Positions 1-6,203 of a stretch of 6,203 nt of DNA are shown here, piece after piece. Position 1 is the stretch's first letter. Every line of letters begins with the position of its first letter. The notes beneath the pieces were generated by a model. The model had not been told where the DNA came from, searched no databases, and worked only from the letters and a program-made list of their open reading frames with translations. Both the position numbers and the translations under genes were made by a program. Source of the DNA: Propionibacteriaceae bacterium (GTDB lineage: Bacteria; Actinomycetota; Actinomycetes; Propionibacteriales; Propionibacteriaceae); assembly GCA_030528545.1 (NCBI GenBank), contig JAUMYR010000064.1, forward strand, positions 1-6,203, written 5' to 3'.

Positions 1-956
1 CGCTCGGCCGGTGGCGCCACGTTCGCCAGAAGGTCGTCGATAACCCGCTCCGCCGCCACGCCGCTGAACTGTGCCTCGGGGTTGAGGATCAGCCGGTGGC
101 TCATGATCGGCACGGCGAGTTCCTTGATGTCGTCCGGGGTCACGTAGCTGCGGCCCTTGGAGGCCGCCCAGGTCTTGGCCGCCCGAACATAGGCCAGACA
201 GCCACGCATCGACACCCCCAGCCTCACGTGGGGGTGCGTGCGCGATTCCGACGCGAGGCGGCTCACATACGACAAGATCGCCTGTTCCACATGCACCTCG
301 TTGGCGAAGCTGGACATCTGGCTCACCGCGTGGGCCGCGATGACGGAGGTCACCTGCGCCGCCCGGTCCCGGTTGGCCGCCTGAGCCATCAGTTCAACCG
401 CGACATCGTGGTCGGGGTAGCCGATGGAGGTCTTCATCAAGAACCGGTCCAGCTGAGCCTCCGGCAACCGATAAGTACCCGCCTGCTCAATCGGATTCTG
501 CGTCGCGATCACCATGAACGGACGCCCCACCTCATGACGCACCCCATCCACCGTCGCCTTCGACTCCTCCATCACCTCCAGCAACGCCGACTGAGTCTTC
601 GGCGACGCCCGGTTGATCTCATCGGCCAACACGATCGAGGCGAAGATCGGCCCCTTGTGGAACTCGAAGGTCTGCTTCTGCTGGTCGTAGACGGTGACTC
701 CGATGAGGTCGGAGGGCAGCAGGTCGGGGGTGAACTGGATCCGGCTGTGCGAACCCTGCACGGTATTGGCGATCGCCTTGGCCAGCACGGTCTTGCCGGT
801 GCCGGGGTTGTCCTCCAGCAGTAGGTGGCCCTCGCTCAGCATGCAGGTCAGGGCGAGCCGGATGACATCGCTCTTGCCCCTGATCGCGAGTTCGACATTG
901 CTGACCAGATGCTCAAAAGTCTGGTGAAACCAACGGGCCTGTTCGTTGGTGATCAT
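1..956 (-). CDS. MoxR-family AAA+ ATPase, 3' end outside window
   Basis: Cytoplasmic AAA+ ATPase of the MoxR family, believed to act as a chaperone-like remodelling factor, often with DUF58/VWA proteins. 318 codons are visible with no stop before the left edge. As the family is usually about 320-350 residues, only a short tail is missing. Motifs seen: Walker A EDNPGTGKT (residues 48-56), Walker B LADEINRA (110-117, D112/E113), sensor 1 ATQNP (151-155) followed by the MoxR signature EQAGTYRLPEAQLDRF (157-172, Arg finger candidate R171), and a sensor-2 type Arg in GVSMR (R251) where many relatives have GASPR. The C-terminal lid helices follow (KTWAASKG, YVTPDDI). The start is secure: between the in-frame TAG ending the upstream gene and the ATG at 956 there are 13 codons and none is ATG, GTG or TTG. 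An AGGTGG lies 7 bases upstream. Codons 117-174 have strikingly different third-base use from the rest of the gene. The specific symbol within the moxR/ravA/yeaC group cannot be assigned. Confidence 0.96.
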   Translation of the reverse strand, partial: MITNEQARWFHQTFEHLVSNVELAIRGKSDVIRLALTCMLSEGHLLLEDNPGTGKTVLAKAIANTVQGSHSRIQFTPDLLPSDLIGVTVYDQQKQTFEFHKGPIFASIVLADEINRASPKTQSALLEVMEESKATVDGVRHEVGRPFMVIATQNPIEQAGTYRLPEAQLDRFLMKTSIGYPDHDVAVELMAQAANRDRAAQVTSVIAAHAVSQMSSFANEVHVEQAILSYVSRLASESRTHPHVRLGVSMRGCLAYVRAAKTWAASKGRSYVTPDDIKELAVPIMSHRLILNPEAQFSGVAAERVIDDLLANVAPPAE

Positions 957-995
957 GGCTCCCCCACCTGCCTCATATCGCCGCTGCCAATCGTC
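957..995 (-). promoter_or_regulatory. Short intergenic gap with the moxR ribosome binding site
   Basis: On the minus strand this 39-base gap ends AGGTGGGGGAGCC just before the moxR ATG. AGGTGG (964-969) matches the anti-Shine-Dalgarno complement with a 7-base spacer; the following GGGGGAG is also purine-rich but sits only 2 bases from the start. No inverted repeat followed by a T-run and no convincing -10/-35 pair is visible. moxR therefore most likely depends on transcription coming from the Fn3 gene, and may also be translationally coupled to it. Confidence 0.7.
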
Positions 996-1280
996 CTATG
1001 GTCGCCAGTCGTCATTGGTTCCACTGACTCCGTTACAGGTGACCGTGATCGAGTCTCCACCATAGATCTGTCCGGCCGCCGATGCACGCTCATTGCCACC
1101 CTGAGTCCAGGGACGGCCGAAATCGCCGAACAGGTCGCTGTCCGAGATCCGGCAGCGGACCGGTCCGGGGAAGCCTGAGGTCTCCACCATGATGAGAGCG
1201 CACCAGGCAGACCGGCAGGTCGGGCCTTGCTGGAGCCTGCCCCTGGTCACCTTCACCTTCTTGGGGGGTGGGGCCGGATC
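996..1280 (-). other. C-terminal Cys-containing domain of the giant protein
   Basis: Residues 1626-1719 start with a PAPPPKK linker and continue with a compact domain containing four cysteines (C1647, C1652, C1668, C1707). The order is TCRSAWC, a strand IMVETSGFPG, VRC, a Gly/aromatic-rich middle (GDFGRPW) and a final strand ITVTCNGVSG before the terminal NDDWRP. From memory, a similar end (C...C, then FPG..C, then V.C.GV.) recurs at the C-terminus of related actinobacterial Fn3 proteins, so this is likely a conserved terminal domain rather than a random tail. Function unknown. Confidence 0.55.
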
Positions 1281-4200
1281 CGATCTCAAGATCACCGACA
1301 CCGGCCCGGCACGGCGGCTGCCATCGCTGGCGGTCGCCACGAAGACCACTTCCTCATCCCACTCCTCTAGGTCCACCGTCTGGATCGTCGTCCATGGCCC
1401 ACTGGGACCAGTCAGGAATTCCTTGCCGTTCACCCTGACCACTACCGGCCTACCATTCGGGTCCACCGACACGGCATAGCTCACCTTCTGGCCGTCGCTA
1501 CCGGCGTCCTTGATCGTGAGGTCTTTGATCGGACCGTAGGCACTGACCGTGGCGGCGGGGGATTCCGGGCCGCAGTTGTGCTCATTGCACAGCTGGGTCT
1601 TGATCTGCGTGGAAATGTTGTTCCCCTTGAGCATCACCCTCTTGTCGAAGGCCCCGCCCCGGGTGATCGGACCGGAGAAGACCTCCTCGTCGTCGGCCAG
1701 GATCCTCAGCCTCGCCTGGTTGCCCCGGGCCGCTCCGACCCGGCCGATGACCCTCACCTCGCGGTCGTTTCCGGTTGGCGAGACATCCGGCTTGGGCGGC
1801 TGTTCCGGCAGGCCCGTCGCGTCCCATATCTTCGACGACGAAGCCGAATGCTTCGCTCCGTTGGTAGCGACCACCATGTAGGTGTGGCGTCTGCCGTCGA
1901 AGGAGACCCGGTCGTCGGTGCACTGGGTGCCAGAGGTGGGCCCACAGACCCGCTCGCCGTCGCGGGTGAGGGTATAGCTCAAGTCCGGTGGGCCATTCCG
2001 GTCGGGTTCGTTCCAGGTGACGATCACCACAGCCGCGTCTCCGGTGTCCACCTTGGGACGCAGCACCGGAGGCTGCAGGCCCAGAGGTTTGCCCGCCGAC
2101 TGTCCGGTGATGCTGGCCCGCGGGCCCGCACCAGCGGCGTTCCTCGCCCAGACCTGGATCTGGTACTCCTTGTTGTTGTCCGGCATGGTCACGACATGGC
2201 TCAGCGCCCCAGGCCCAGCGGCTTTCTGCACCTTGCCGTCCACCAAGATGAGGATCTCCTGCAAAGCGCTGCCCTCGAACACCACTGGGTTCCATGACAA
2301 CGTGATCTTCCCGTCCTGGGGGTTCGACACCCTGAGGCCGGTGAGGGCGGGAGGTTTGACGTCGGGCACCGCCGGGCCCGAAAGCGGGCTGCTCTCGCTC
2401 CAGCCGGCCTTGTTGCGGGCCCGCACCTTGAAGCGGACCTCCTGACCATTGGTCAGGCCGGTGATCTGGCAGGGAGGTCCGGCCGAACATGCCGAAGCCA
2501 CCCGGCCCCGATCGTCGGTGACTTCCCATTCGGTGATCGGCGAACCGTTGTTTCCGGGCACGCCCCAGGAGATAGTCGCGGTGCCGCTGGACACCGACTG
2601 GATCACCGGAGCCCCGGGAGTCTCGGGCAGGCCATAGACCTGCAACCTGATCGTGCCGCTGACGTGCCGGTCGGTGCGCCCGTGGTCGGCCACGTCCGTG
2701 GCGACCACCTGGTACACCAGATCACCATGGGCGCCAGCGTCCGGAGTGATCGTGAGGGTGGTTCTATTCACCGCCACGGTGGCCTCGGGACCGCTGGTCT
2801 TCGTGACGGACACGACCTGGGGTTTGGCGTCGAGCAGCGGAGAGTCGATGCCCAACGGAATCGAGACCGGGGTACCCGCCTTGATGTCGTTGAGGCTCTG
2901 GCTGCGCATCGTGGGCGCAGGAGCTTCCCGGACGACGACCGTCACCGGCTGGGCCGGGGTGTTGTACCCCTGAATCTTGATCATCAGTTTCCCGGTAGCT
3001 CCAGGCTCGGCCGCACCTCCGGCGCGCAGCTGAAGCTTTTTGCCTCCCTGAACCTGGACCCCATTCAGCCCCCCGCCACTCTCCCAGGCCGCTTCGTAGG
3101 ACAGGTCGAGGGGTTCCTCACCCGCGGGTATCCAGAGATAGCAGAGCTTGGCCACGTCGAACTCCTTGCCGCTTCCGTTCGCGGTGAGTTCAATGGGTTG
3201 GCTTCCGCAGCGCAGTATCGGCGTGGCGGGGCCGATCTGCACTGGCACACTGACATAGGCCGAACGCACCCCCTCGTCGTTGAGCCGCTCTCCGTCCATC
3301 ACGTCGAAGGTGACCGCGCCGGGGCCAACGTAGTCGCCCTGGGCGCTCACCCGGAAGGTCGTCTCGCTCACCGGTTCCACCTTCAGCTTGCCCGCTGGGG
3401 ACGCCGAGAAAGACTCCGTGCGGGGGGTGAACCTCACCGGTAGCCCACGGGGAGAGACCACATAGTCGGACAGATTCAGTTCCACCGACTGCCCCTGGCC
3501 GATCTCGATGATCGACTTGGCCTTGGTGTGTGGGGCTGCGGTGCCAGCCGAGGGGACGAAGATCACTGCGGCGCTCGCGGCCCCCGATTCGTCGGTCACC
3601 AGGTACGGGATGATCTGCACCTGACCGGTGAGCGGGATCGTCGCGATGCCATCGGCCATGGTCGCTTCGTTGGGTCCGCCCAGCAGCGTCACCCTGAGTT
3701 TGCTGTCGTCGCCGTCGGGATCCCAGGCCCGCTTCAGCAGGTCGGCCTTCGCCACGTCGCCTTCGGCGATCGCCACCTCGTCCCAGATCGCCGGGGGATG
3801 TTTATAGCCCTCACGGGAACTCACCTTGATCGCCGCGGGCTGGCTCTTCCCCCCGCTCCCGCGTATCGCGTACTGGACGACCAACGGCTGGGCATCCCTT
3901 GCCGGGGCCTGGATCGTGACCGGACCGGCCTCCGAGTCCAGCGAAACTCCCGGCGGCAGGTTCGGGTTGAGAGCCTCTAAGGAATCCAAGGTCACGGTGT
4001 CGGATCGTTCGTATAGGTCGTTCGCCAGCGGATCGACCTGGACCGTGCTGCCCGGTGCCGCGATAACCTCATCCGGCATCGCGATCGGCGCCTGAGCCCT
4101 GCTCGGCGGGGTGACCCCGATCCGGACGACGGCGGCGCTCGCCTTCCCGAAACGGTCCGCGAGCAGCACCGTGAAGGTGTCGGTACCGTAGGCTTCCGGG

Positions 4201-6203
4201 GACGGATAGGCCTCATAGGTGATTGAGGTTGGGCTTTGTTTGCCGACCCGGCCGAGCTGGGGAGCAGAACCGAGGCCGACCAGCACCACCGAGTCCCCGT
4301 CCGGATCCTGGCTAGTCGGTGAGATCGAGATCTTCATCGTGTCCCCGGCCCTGATCCGCGCCTCGATCGGCTGCGGGCTGGGGGCCCTGTTCTCCTCAGC
4401 GCTCTTCGGCTCCGGCTTGATCGTGATGACGGCCTTACCGACGGCCGACTGCTGGCCAGCCTGGGTCTGCGCGCTGTATTCGACCACCACCTGGCGTTCG
4501 GTCTCGACCTCCTTGGGTGCGACATAACGGATCTGATCGTGGCGGACGAAGGCCCGTCCCGTATCGTTCGACCCGGACGGATCACGCACCACCAGTTCTC
4601 CCGGTGCTCCCCGCTTCCCCACGTTCGTGACCAGGGACAACGGTTCCCCATTGGGGGCGACGTCATTGTTCAGCACGTTGAGCAGCACCGAATCGCCTGC
4701 CCGCACCACCCCGATGTCGTCCTTAACGATGGGGGCGACCGAATGAGCCGCGGGGAGCTGGGTGACCAGGATGATTCCGGAGGCCGACGCGGCCCCATTG
4801 GTGACGGTGTAGCGGACGACCGATGGGTTCGCCTGGATCGACTCCGTGCGCGGCGTCACCAGCACCCAGCGCCCAGAGACCACCACCACGTCCAGATCGC
4901 TGGATTCGGCCTTGGCCTCGACGACCGTGAGGATGCCCCCCGCCGGGTCGGAGTCGTTGGGGAGCGGATCGAGCCGGACGGTCTGGATGCCACGCACCGT
5001 CAGCTGGTCGGGCATGACGATCGGGGCCTGAGACTGCTCGGCGTTGACGACATCGATCCGCACCTTGCCCACCTGCATGGGTGCCACGCCGAAGGCCGCG
5101 GTGTAGCTGATCTCATAGCTACCGGCCGTGGCCGCGGTCACCCGGACCTGGCCGGAGTAGATATCGGATTCGACCTCGATCCCGGGCACCGGCTTGATCT
5201 CGCCGCCGAGGCGGAGCCGGGCATCCGGTGTCCCAGGGTCGGAGCCTGGGATGTCGTTGGCCAGCGGGTTGAAGACCACCGGCTTGCCCACCTCACCGCG
5301 AACCGCGTCCGGGAAGGTTAGCGGTGGCGTCCCCACCGCCGAGGTCTCCTCTAAGACCGTGATCGGAAGCTGGTCTTCGATCGGGTCCGAGCGTCCGTCC
5401 GTGACCCGGTAGACGAGGTTGCGCACAGTTCTGGAAGCCTCGGCGCCTGCGGTGTACTCGATCCCGCCCTCGGGGGTCACGGGGATGCTCACCCCGTCGA
5501 CCGTCGCCGACAGCAGAGTGACCGGGTCCCCGTCGCCGTCGCGCCAGTCCCCTAACACCGGCAGTGGCAAGGTGCCGTGGGAAGAGACCGCATAGTTGGG
5601 GGCCGTGTATCCGGGCCGCAGCCTCGGTTGCTGGTTGCCGCTGGCACGGATCGTCACGCTGACACTTGCCTCGGACACCTTCACCCCGTTGCTCACCGTG
5701 TAGGTGAACGAGAAGTCTCCAGAACCCTCCGAAGGAGTCACCGCCAGAGTCTGGCCGTCGGGAGCGATGACCACCTGCGCTCCCGACGGGACGCCGGAGA
5801 CCGACTGCACCATGAGCACCTGTCCGAGCGCATCGGTGTCGTTGTCGAGCACGTGGGCGATCACCGTGCGGCCTGGGCGCACGCCCACCGTGTCGGGGTT
5901 GGCCTGAGGTTCAGCGTCTTGCGGCTTGGGCTGGGAGCTCTCCTCGGGGTTGACCTGATCGCCTTCCTGGTCGGGCCTGATCTCGTCCCACGCGTCAAGC
6001 CGGTTCTGCGTCACCAGGTCGAAAGCGCGCCCATCCGCGGCGTCGTTGAGGACGATCTGTTCCCGGTTCACCCGGAAGACCGGCCGTGTCAGCGCCCCTG
6101 AGGAGCGGATGCCTTTGAGCTCCTCGGCCCGGCCATCGCCGCAGACCCGCACCATGGTGCCCTGTTCCCCGGTCCACGCCCCGAAATCACACCCGGCCAG
6201 CCG
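996..6203 (-). CDS. Giant Ig-like/fibronectin type III repeat surface protein, 5' end outside window
   Basis: This is the C-terminal 1735 residues of a large, probably extracytoplasmic adhesin-like or scaffold protein; no enzyme motif is visible. Residues are numbered here from the Met at 6155. The frame is open for 16 more codons to the window edge with no stop, and the text across that Met reads as one continuous domain (CDFGAW, VFRVNREQIVLND), so the true start lies beyond 6203. Order: end of an N-terminal globular domain (to about 60), a linker rich in Q, E and P (61-83), about eleven Ig/cadherin-like repeats (84-1175), three Fn3 domains (1177-1448), two degenerate Fn3/Ig-like modules (1449-1625) and a C-terminal Cys domain (1626-1719). 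The stop is TAG at 996-998. No LPXTG motif or C-terminal membrane helix is present, so any anchor must be N-terminal. The downstream moxR starts 39 bases on, consistent with one operon. The family is known from actinobacterial Fn3-moxR-DUF58 clusters; its exact function is unsettled. Confidence 0.93.
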   Translation of the reverse strand, partial: RLAGCDFGAWTGEQGTMVRVCGDGRAEELKGIRSSGALTRPVFRVNREQIVLNDAADGRAFDLVTQNRLDAWDEIRPDQEGDQVNPEESSQPKPQDAEPQANPDTVGVRPGRTVIAHVLDNDTDALGQVLMVQSVSGVPSGAQVVIAPDGQTLAVTPSEGSGDFSFTYTVSNGVKVSEASVSVTIRASGNQQPRLRPGYTAPNYAVSSHGTLPLPVLGDWRDGDGDPVTLLSATVDGVSIPVTPEGGIEYTAGAEASRTVRNLVYRVTDGRSDPIEDQLPITVLEETSAVGTPPLTFPDAVRGEVGKPVVFNPLANDIPGSDPGTPDARLRLGGEIKPVPGIEVESDIYSGQVRVTAATAGSYEISYTAAFGVAPMQVGKVRIDVVNAEQSQAPIVMPDQLTVRGIQTVRLDPLPNDSDPAGGILTVVEAKAESSDLDVVVVSGRWVLVTPRTESIQANPSVVRYTVTNGAASASGIILVTQLPAAHSVAPIVKDDIGVVRAGDSVLLNVLNNDVAPNGEPLSLVTNVGKRGAPGELVVRDPSGSNDTGRAFVRHDQIRYVAPKEVETERQVVVEYSAQTQAGQQSAVGKAVITIKPEPKSAEENRAPSPQPIEARIRAGDTMKISISPTSQDPDGDSVVLVGLGSAPQLGRVGKQSPTSITYEAYPSPEAYGTDTFTVLLADRFGKASAAVVRIGVTPPSRAQAPIAMPDEVIAAPGSTVQVDPLANDLYERSDTVTLDSLEALNPNLPPGVSLDSEAGPVTIQAPARDAQPLVVQYAIRGSGGKSQPAAIKVSSREGYKHPPAIWDEVAIAEGDVAKADLLKRAWDPDGDDSKLRVTLLGGPNEATMADGIATIPLTGQVQIIPYLVTDESGAASAAVIFVPSAGTAAPHTKAKSIIEIGQGQSVELNLSDYVVSPRGLPVRFTPRTESFSASPAGKLKVEPVSETTFRVSAQGDYVGPGAVTFDVMDGERLNDEGVRSAYVSVPVQIGPATPILRCGSQPIELTANGSGKEFDVAKLCYLWIPAGEEPLDLSYEAAWESGGGLNGVQVQGGKKLQLRAGGAAEPGATGKLMIKIQGYNTPAQPVTVVVREAPAPTMRSQSLNDIKAGTPVSIPLGIDSPLLDAKPQVVSVTKTSGPEATVAVNRTTLTITPDAGAHGDLVYQVVATDVADHGRTDRHVSGTIRLQVYGLPETPGAPVIQSVSSGTATISWGVPGNNGSPITEWEVTDDRGRVASACSAGPPCQITGLTNGQEVRFKVRARNKAGWSESSPLSGPAVPDVKPPALTGLRVSNPQDGKITLSWNPVVFEGSALQEILILVDGKVQKAAGPGALSHVVTMPDNNKEYQIQVWARNAAGAGPRASITGQSAGKPLGLQPPVLRPKVDTGDAAVVIVTWNEPDRNGPPDLSYTLTRDGERVCGPTSGTQCTDDRVSFDGRRHTYMVVATNGAKHSASSSKIWDATGLPEQPPKPDVSPTGNDREVRVIGRVGAARGNQARLRILADDEEVFSGPITRGGAFDKRVMLKGNNISTQIKTQLCNEHNCGPESPAATVSAYGPIKDLTIKDAGSDGQKVSYAVSVDPNGRPVVVRVNGKEFLTGPSGPWTTIQTVDLEEWDEEVVFVATASDGSRRAGPVSVILRSDPAPPPKKVKVTRGRLQQGPTCRSAWCALIMVETSGFPGPVRCRISDSDLFGDFGRPWTQGGNERASAAGQIYGGDSITVTCNGVSGTNDDWRP
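1281..1811 (-). other. Two degenerate Fn3/Ig-like modules (protein level)
   Basis: Residues 1449-1540 and 1541-1625 of the giant protein are beta-rich and of domain size but lack the conserved Fn3 Trp in the usual place. The first has a Cys pair LCNEHNC (C1523, C1528) near its last strand, followed by GPES, which resembles the Fn3 ending C...G.S. The second has DPNGRPVVVRVNG and an acidic stretch EEWDEE (1597-1602). They are probably diverged Fn3 domains, a moderate inference from spacing and strand pattern. Confidence 0.5.
1812..2627 (-). repeat. Three consecutive fibronectin type III domains (protein level)
   Basis: Residues 1177-1266, 1267-1357 and 1358-1448 of the giant protein (2358-2627, 2085-2357, 1812-2084). 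Each has the Fn3 pattern: a Pro-rich entry (PGAP, KPPAL, QPPVL), a strand-B/C Trp (TISW, TLSW, IVTW) followed by P or xP, and a late strand with an aromatic plus a V.A.N core (FKVRARNKAG, IQVWARNAAG, MVVATNGAK). The first keeps the full tail WSES and the GLTNG turn. Domains 1 and 3 each carry a short Cys loop (C1223-C1229, C1404-C1412) in the mid-domain hairpin, and domain 2 has none. Fn3 domains bind proteins or glycans or act as spacers; nothing here says which. Confidence 0.88.
2631..5906 (-). repeat. Tandem array of about eleven Ig-like/cadherin-like domains (protein level)
   Basis: Residues 84-1175 of the giant protein split into about eleven modules of 85-108 residues. Approximate nucleotide bounds: 5646-5906, 5346-5633, 5046-5327, 4758-5030, 4416-4739, 4110-4391, 3819-4097, 3552-3800, 3234-3539, 2928-3227 and 2631-2921. 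Modules 1, 3, 4, 5 and 7 open with xxPD or KDD, then a GxxVxxxxLxND stretch (for example PLAND, PLPND, VLNND), as in VCBS/Big_9/tandem-95 repeats. Most end in an alternating hydrophobic strand such as VSVTI, VRIDVV or AVITIK. Modules 2, 6 and 8 instead carry DGDGDP, DPDGDS and DPDGDD loops that resemble calcium sites. Modules 9-11 are more diverged, and module 10 alone has a Cys pair (C983, C1005). The domain edges are my estimates by eye. Confidence 0.75.

Noticed and set aside
96..824. A 242-codon open frame on the plus strand opposite moxR
   Set aside because: Its translation is rich in Arg, His and Gly with no domain, and it lies fully antisense to a canonical MoxR sequence. It is a typical shadow frame of high-GC coding DNA.
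957..995. Possible terminator or separate promoter between the two genes
   Set aside because: The gap is only 39 bases, with no stable inverted repeat plus T-run and no recognisable -10/-35 elements.
996..1280. Sortase anchoring at the C-terminus of the giant protein
   Set aside because: No LPXTG-like motif, hydrophobic helix or basic tail is present; the protein ends NDDWRP within a Cys-containing domain.
1582..2529. A 315-codon minus-strand frame inside the giant gene
   Set aside because: It is a frame-shifted reading of the Fn3 region, of low complexity (G, R, P, Q), while the main frame gives clear Fn3 domains throughout.
2664..3443. Long plus-strand frames opposite the giant gene (also 4539-5321 and 5577-6101)
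   Set aside because: Composition is biased to R, H, G and D with no motifs, no good ribosome binding site and complete overlap with supported coding sequence.
1..6203. Mobile element, prophage, CRISPR array or a wholly novel system
   Set aside because: No transposase, integrase, direct-repeat array or tRNA is seen; the content is a recognisable Fn3-MoxR gene pair, and the only repeats are diverged protein domains.

Overview
The window is a GC-rich stretch of an actinobacterial-type chromosome. It holds parts of two co-oriented genes, both on the minus strand, so transcription runs from high to low coordinates. Codons mostly end in C or G, and the gene pair (a giant Ig-like/Fn3 surface protein followed by a MoxR ATPase) is a classic actinobacterial arrangement. 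I cannot name the genus from sequence alone. There are no RNA genes, insertion sequences, CRISPR arrays or intergenic stretches over 300 bases.

Right and centre (996-6203): the 3' part of a very large gene for an extracytoplasmic multidomain protein. 1735 residues are visible and the reading frame is still open at the right edge, so the true N-terminus (expected signal or membrane anchor and an N-terminal globular domain) lies outside. The visible part contains, in order, the end of that N-terminal domain, a Pro/Gln/Glu-rich linker, about eleven Ig-like/cadherin-like beta-sandwich repeats, three fibronectin type III (Fn3) domains, two more Fn3/Ig-like modules and a Cys-containing C-terminal domain ending at a TAG.

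Gap (957-995): 39 bases carrying only a Shine-Dalgarno-like AGGTGG. No terminator or promoter is visible, so the two genes are probably co-transcribed.

Left (1-956): a MoxR-family AAA+ ATPase with all diagnostic motifs. It lacks only its last residues, which run off the left edge.

How they fit: in many actinobacteria an Fn3/Ig-repeat protein gene is followed by moxR, a DUF58 gene, a transglutaminase-like gene, and PP2C phosphatase, FHA or Ser/Thr kinase genes. The PFNA cluster of Bifidobacterium longum is a named example. MoxR ATPases are thought to act as chaperone-like factors with DUF58/VWA partners. The surface protein could be the client or the output of this cell-envelope module, but that is inference.

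The most notable anomaly is an approximately 174-base tract inside moxR (435-608). Its codons almost never end in C (4 of 58), against 60 of 116 in the preceding part of the gene. This suggests a mosaic gene or conversion tract.
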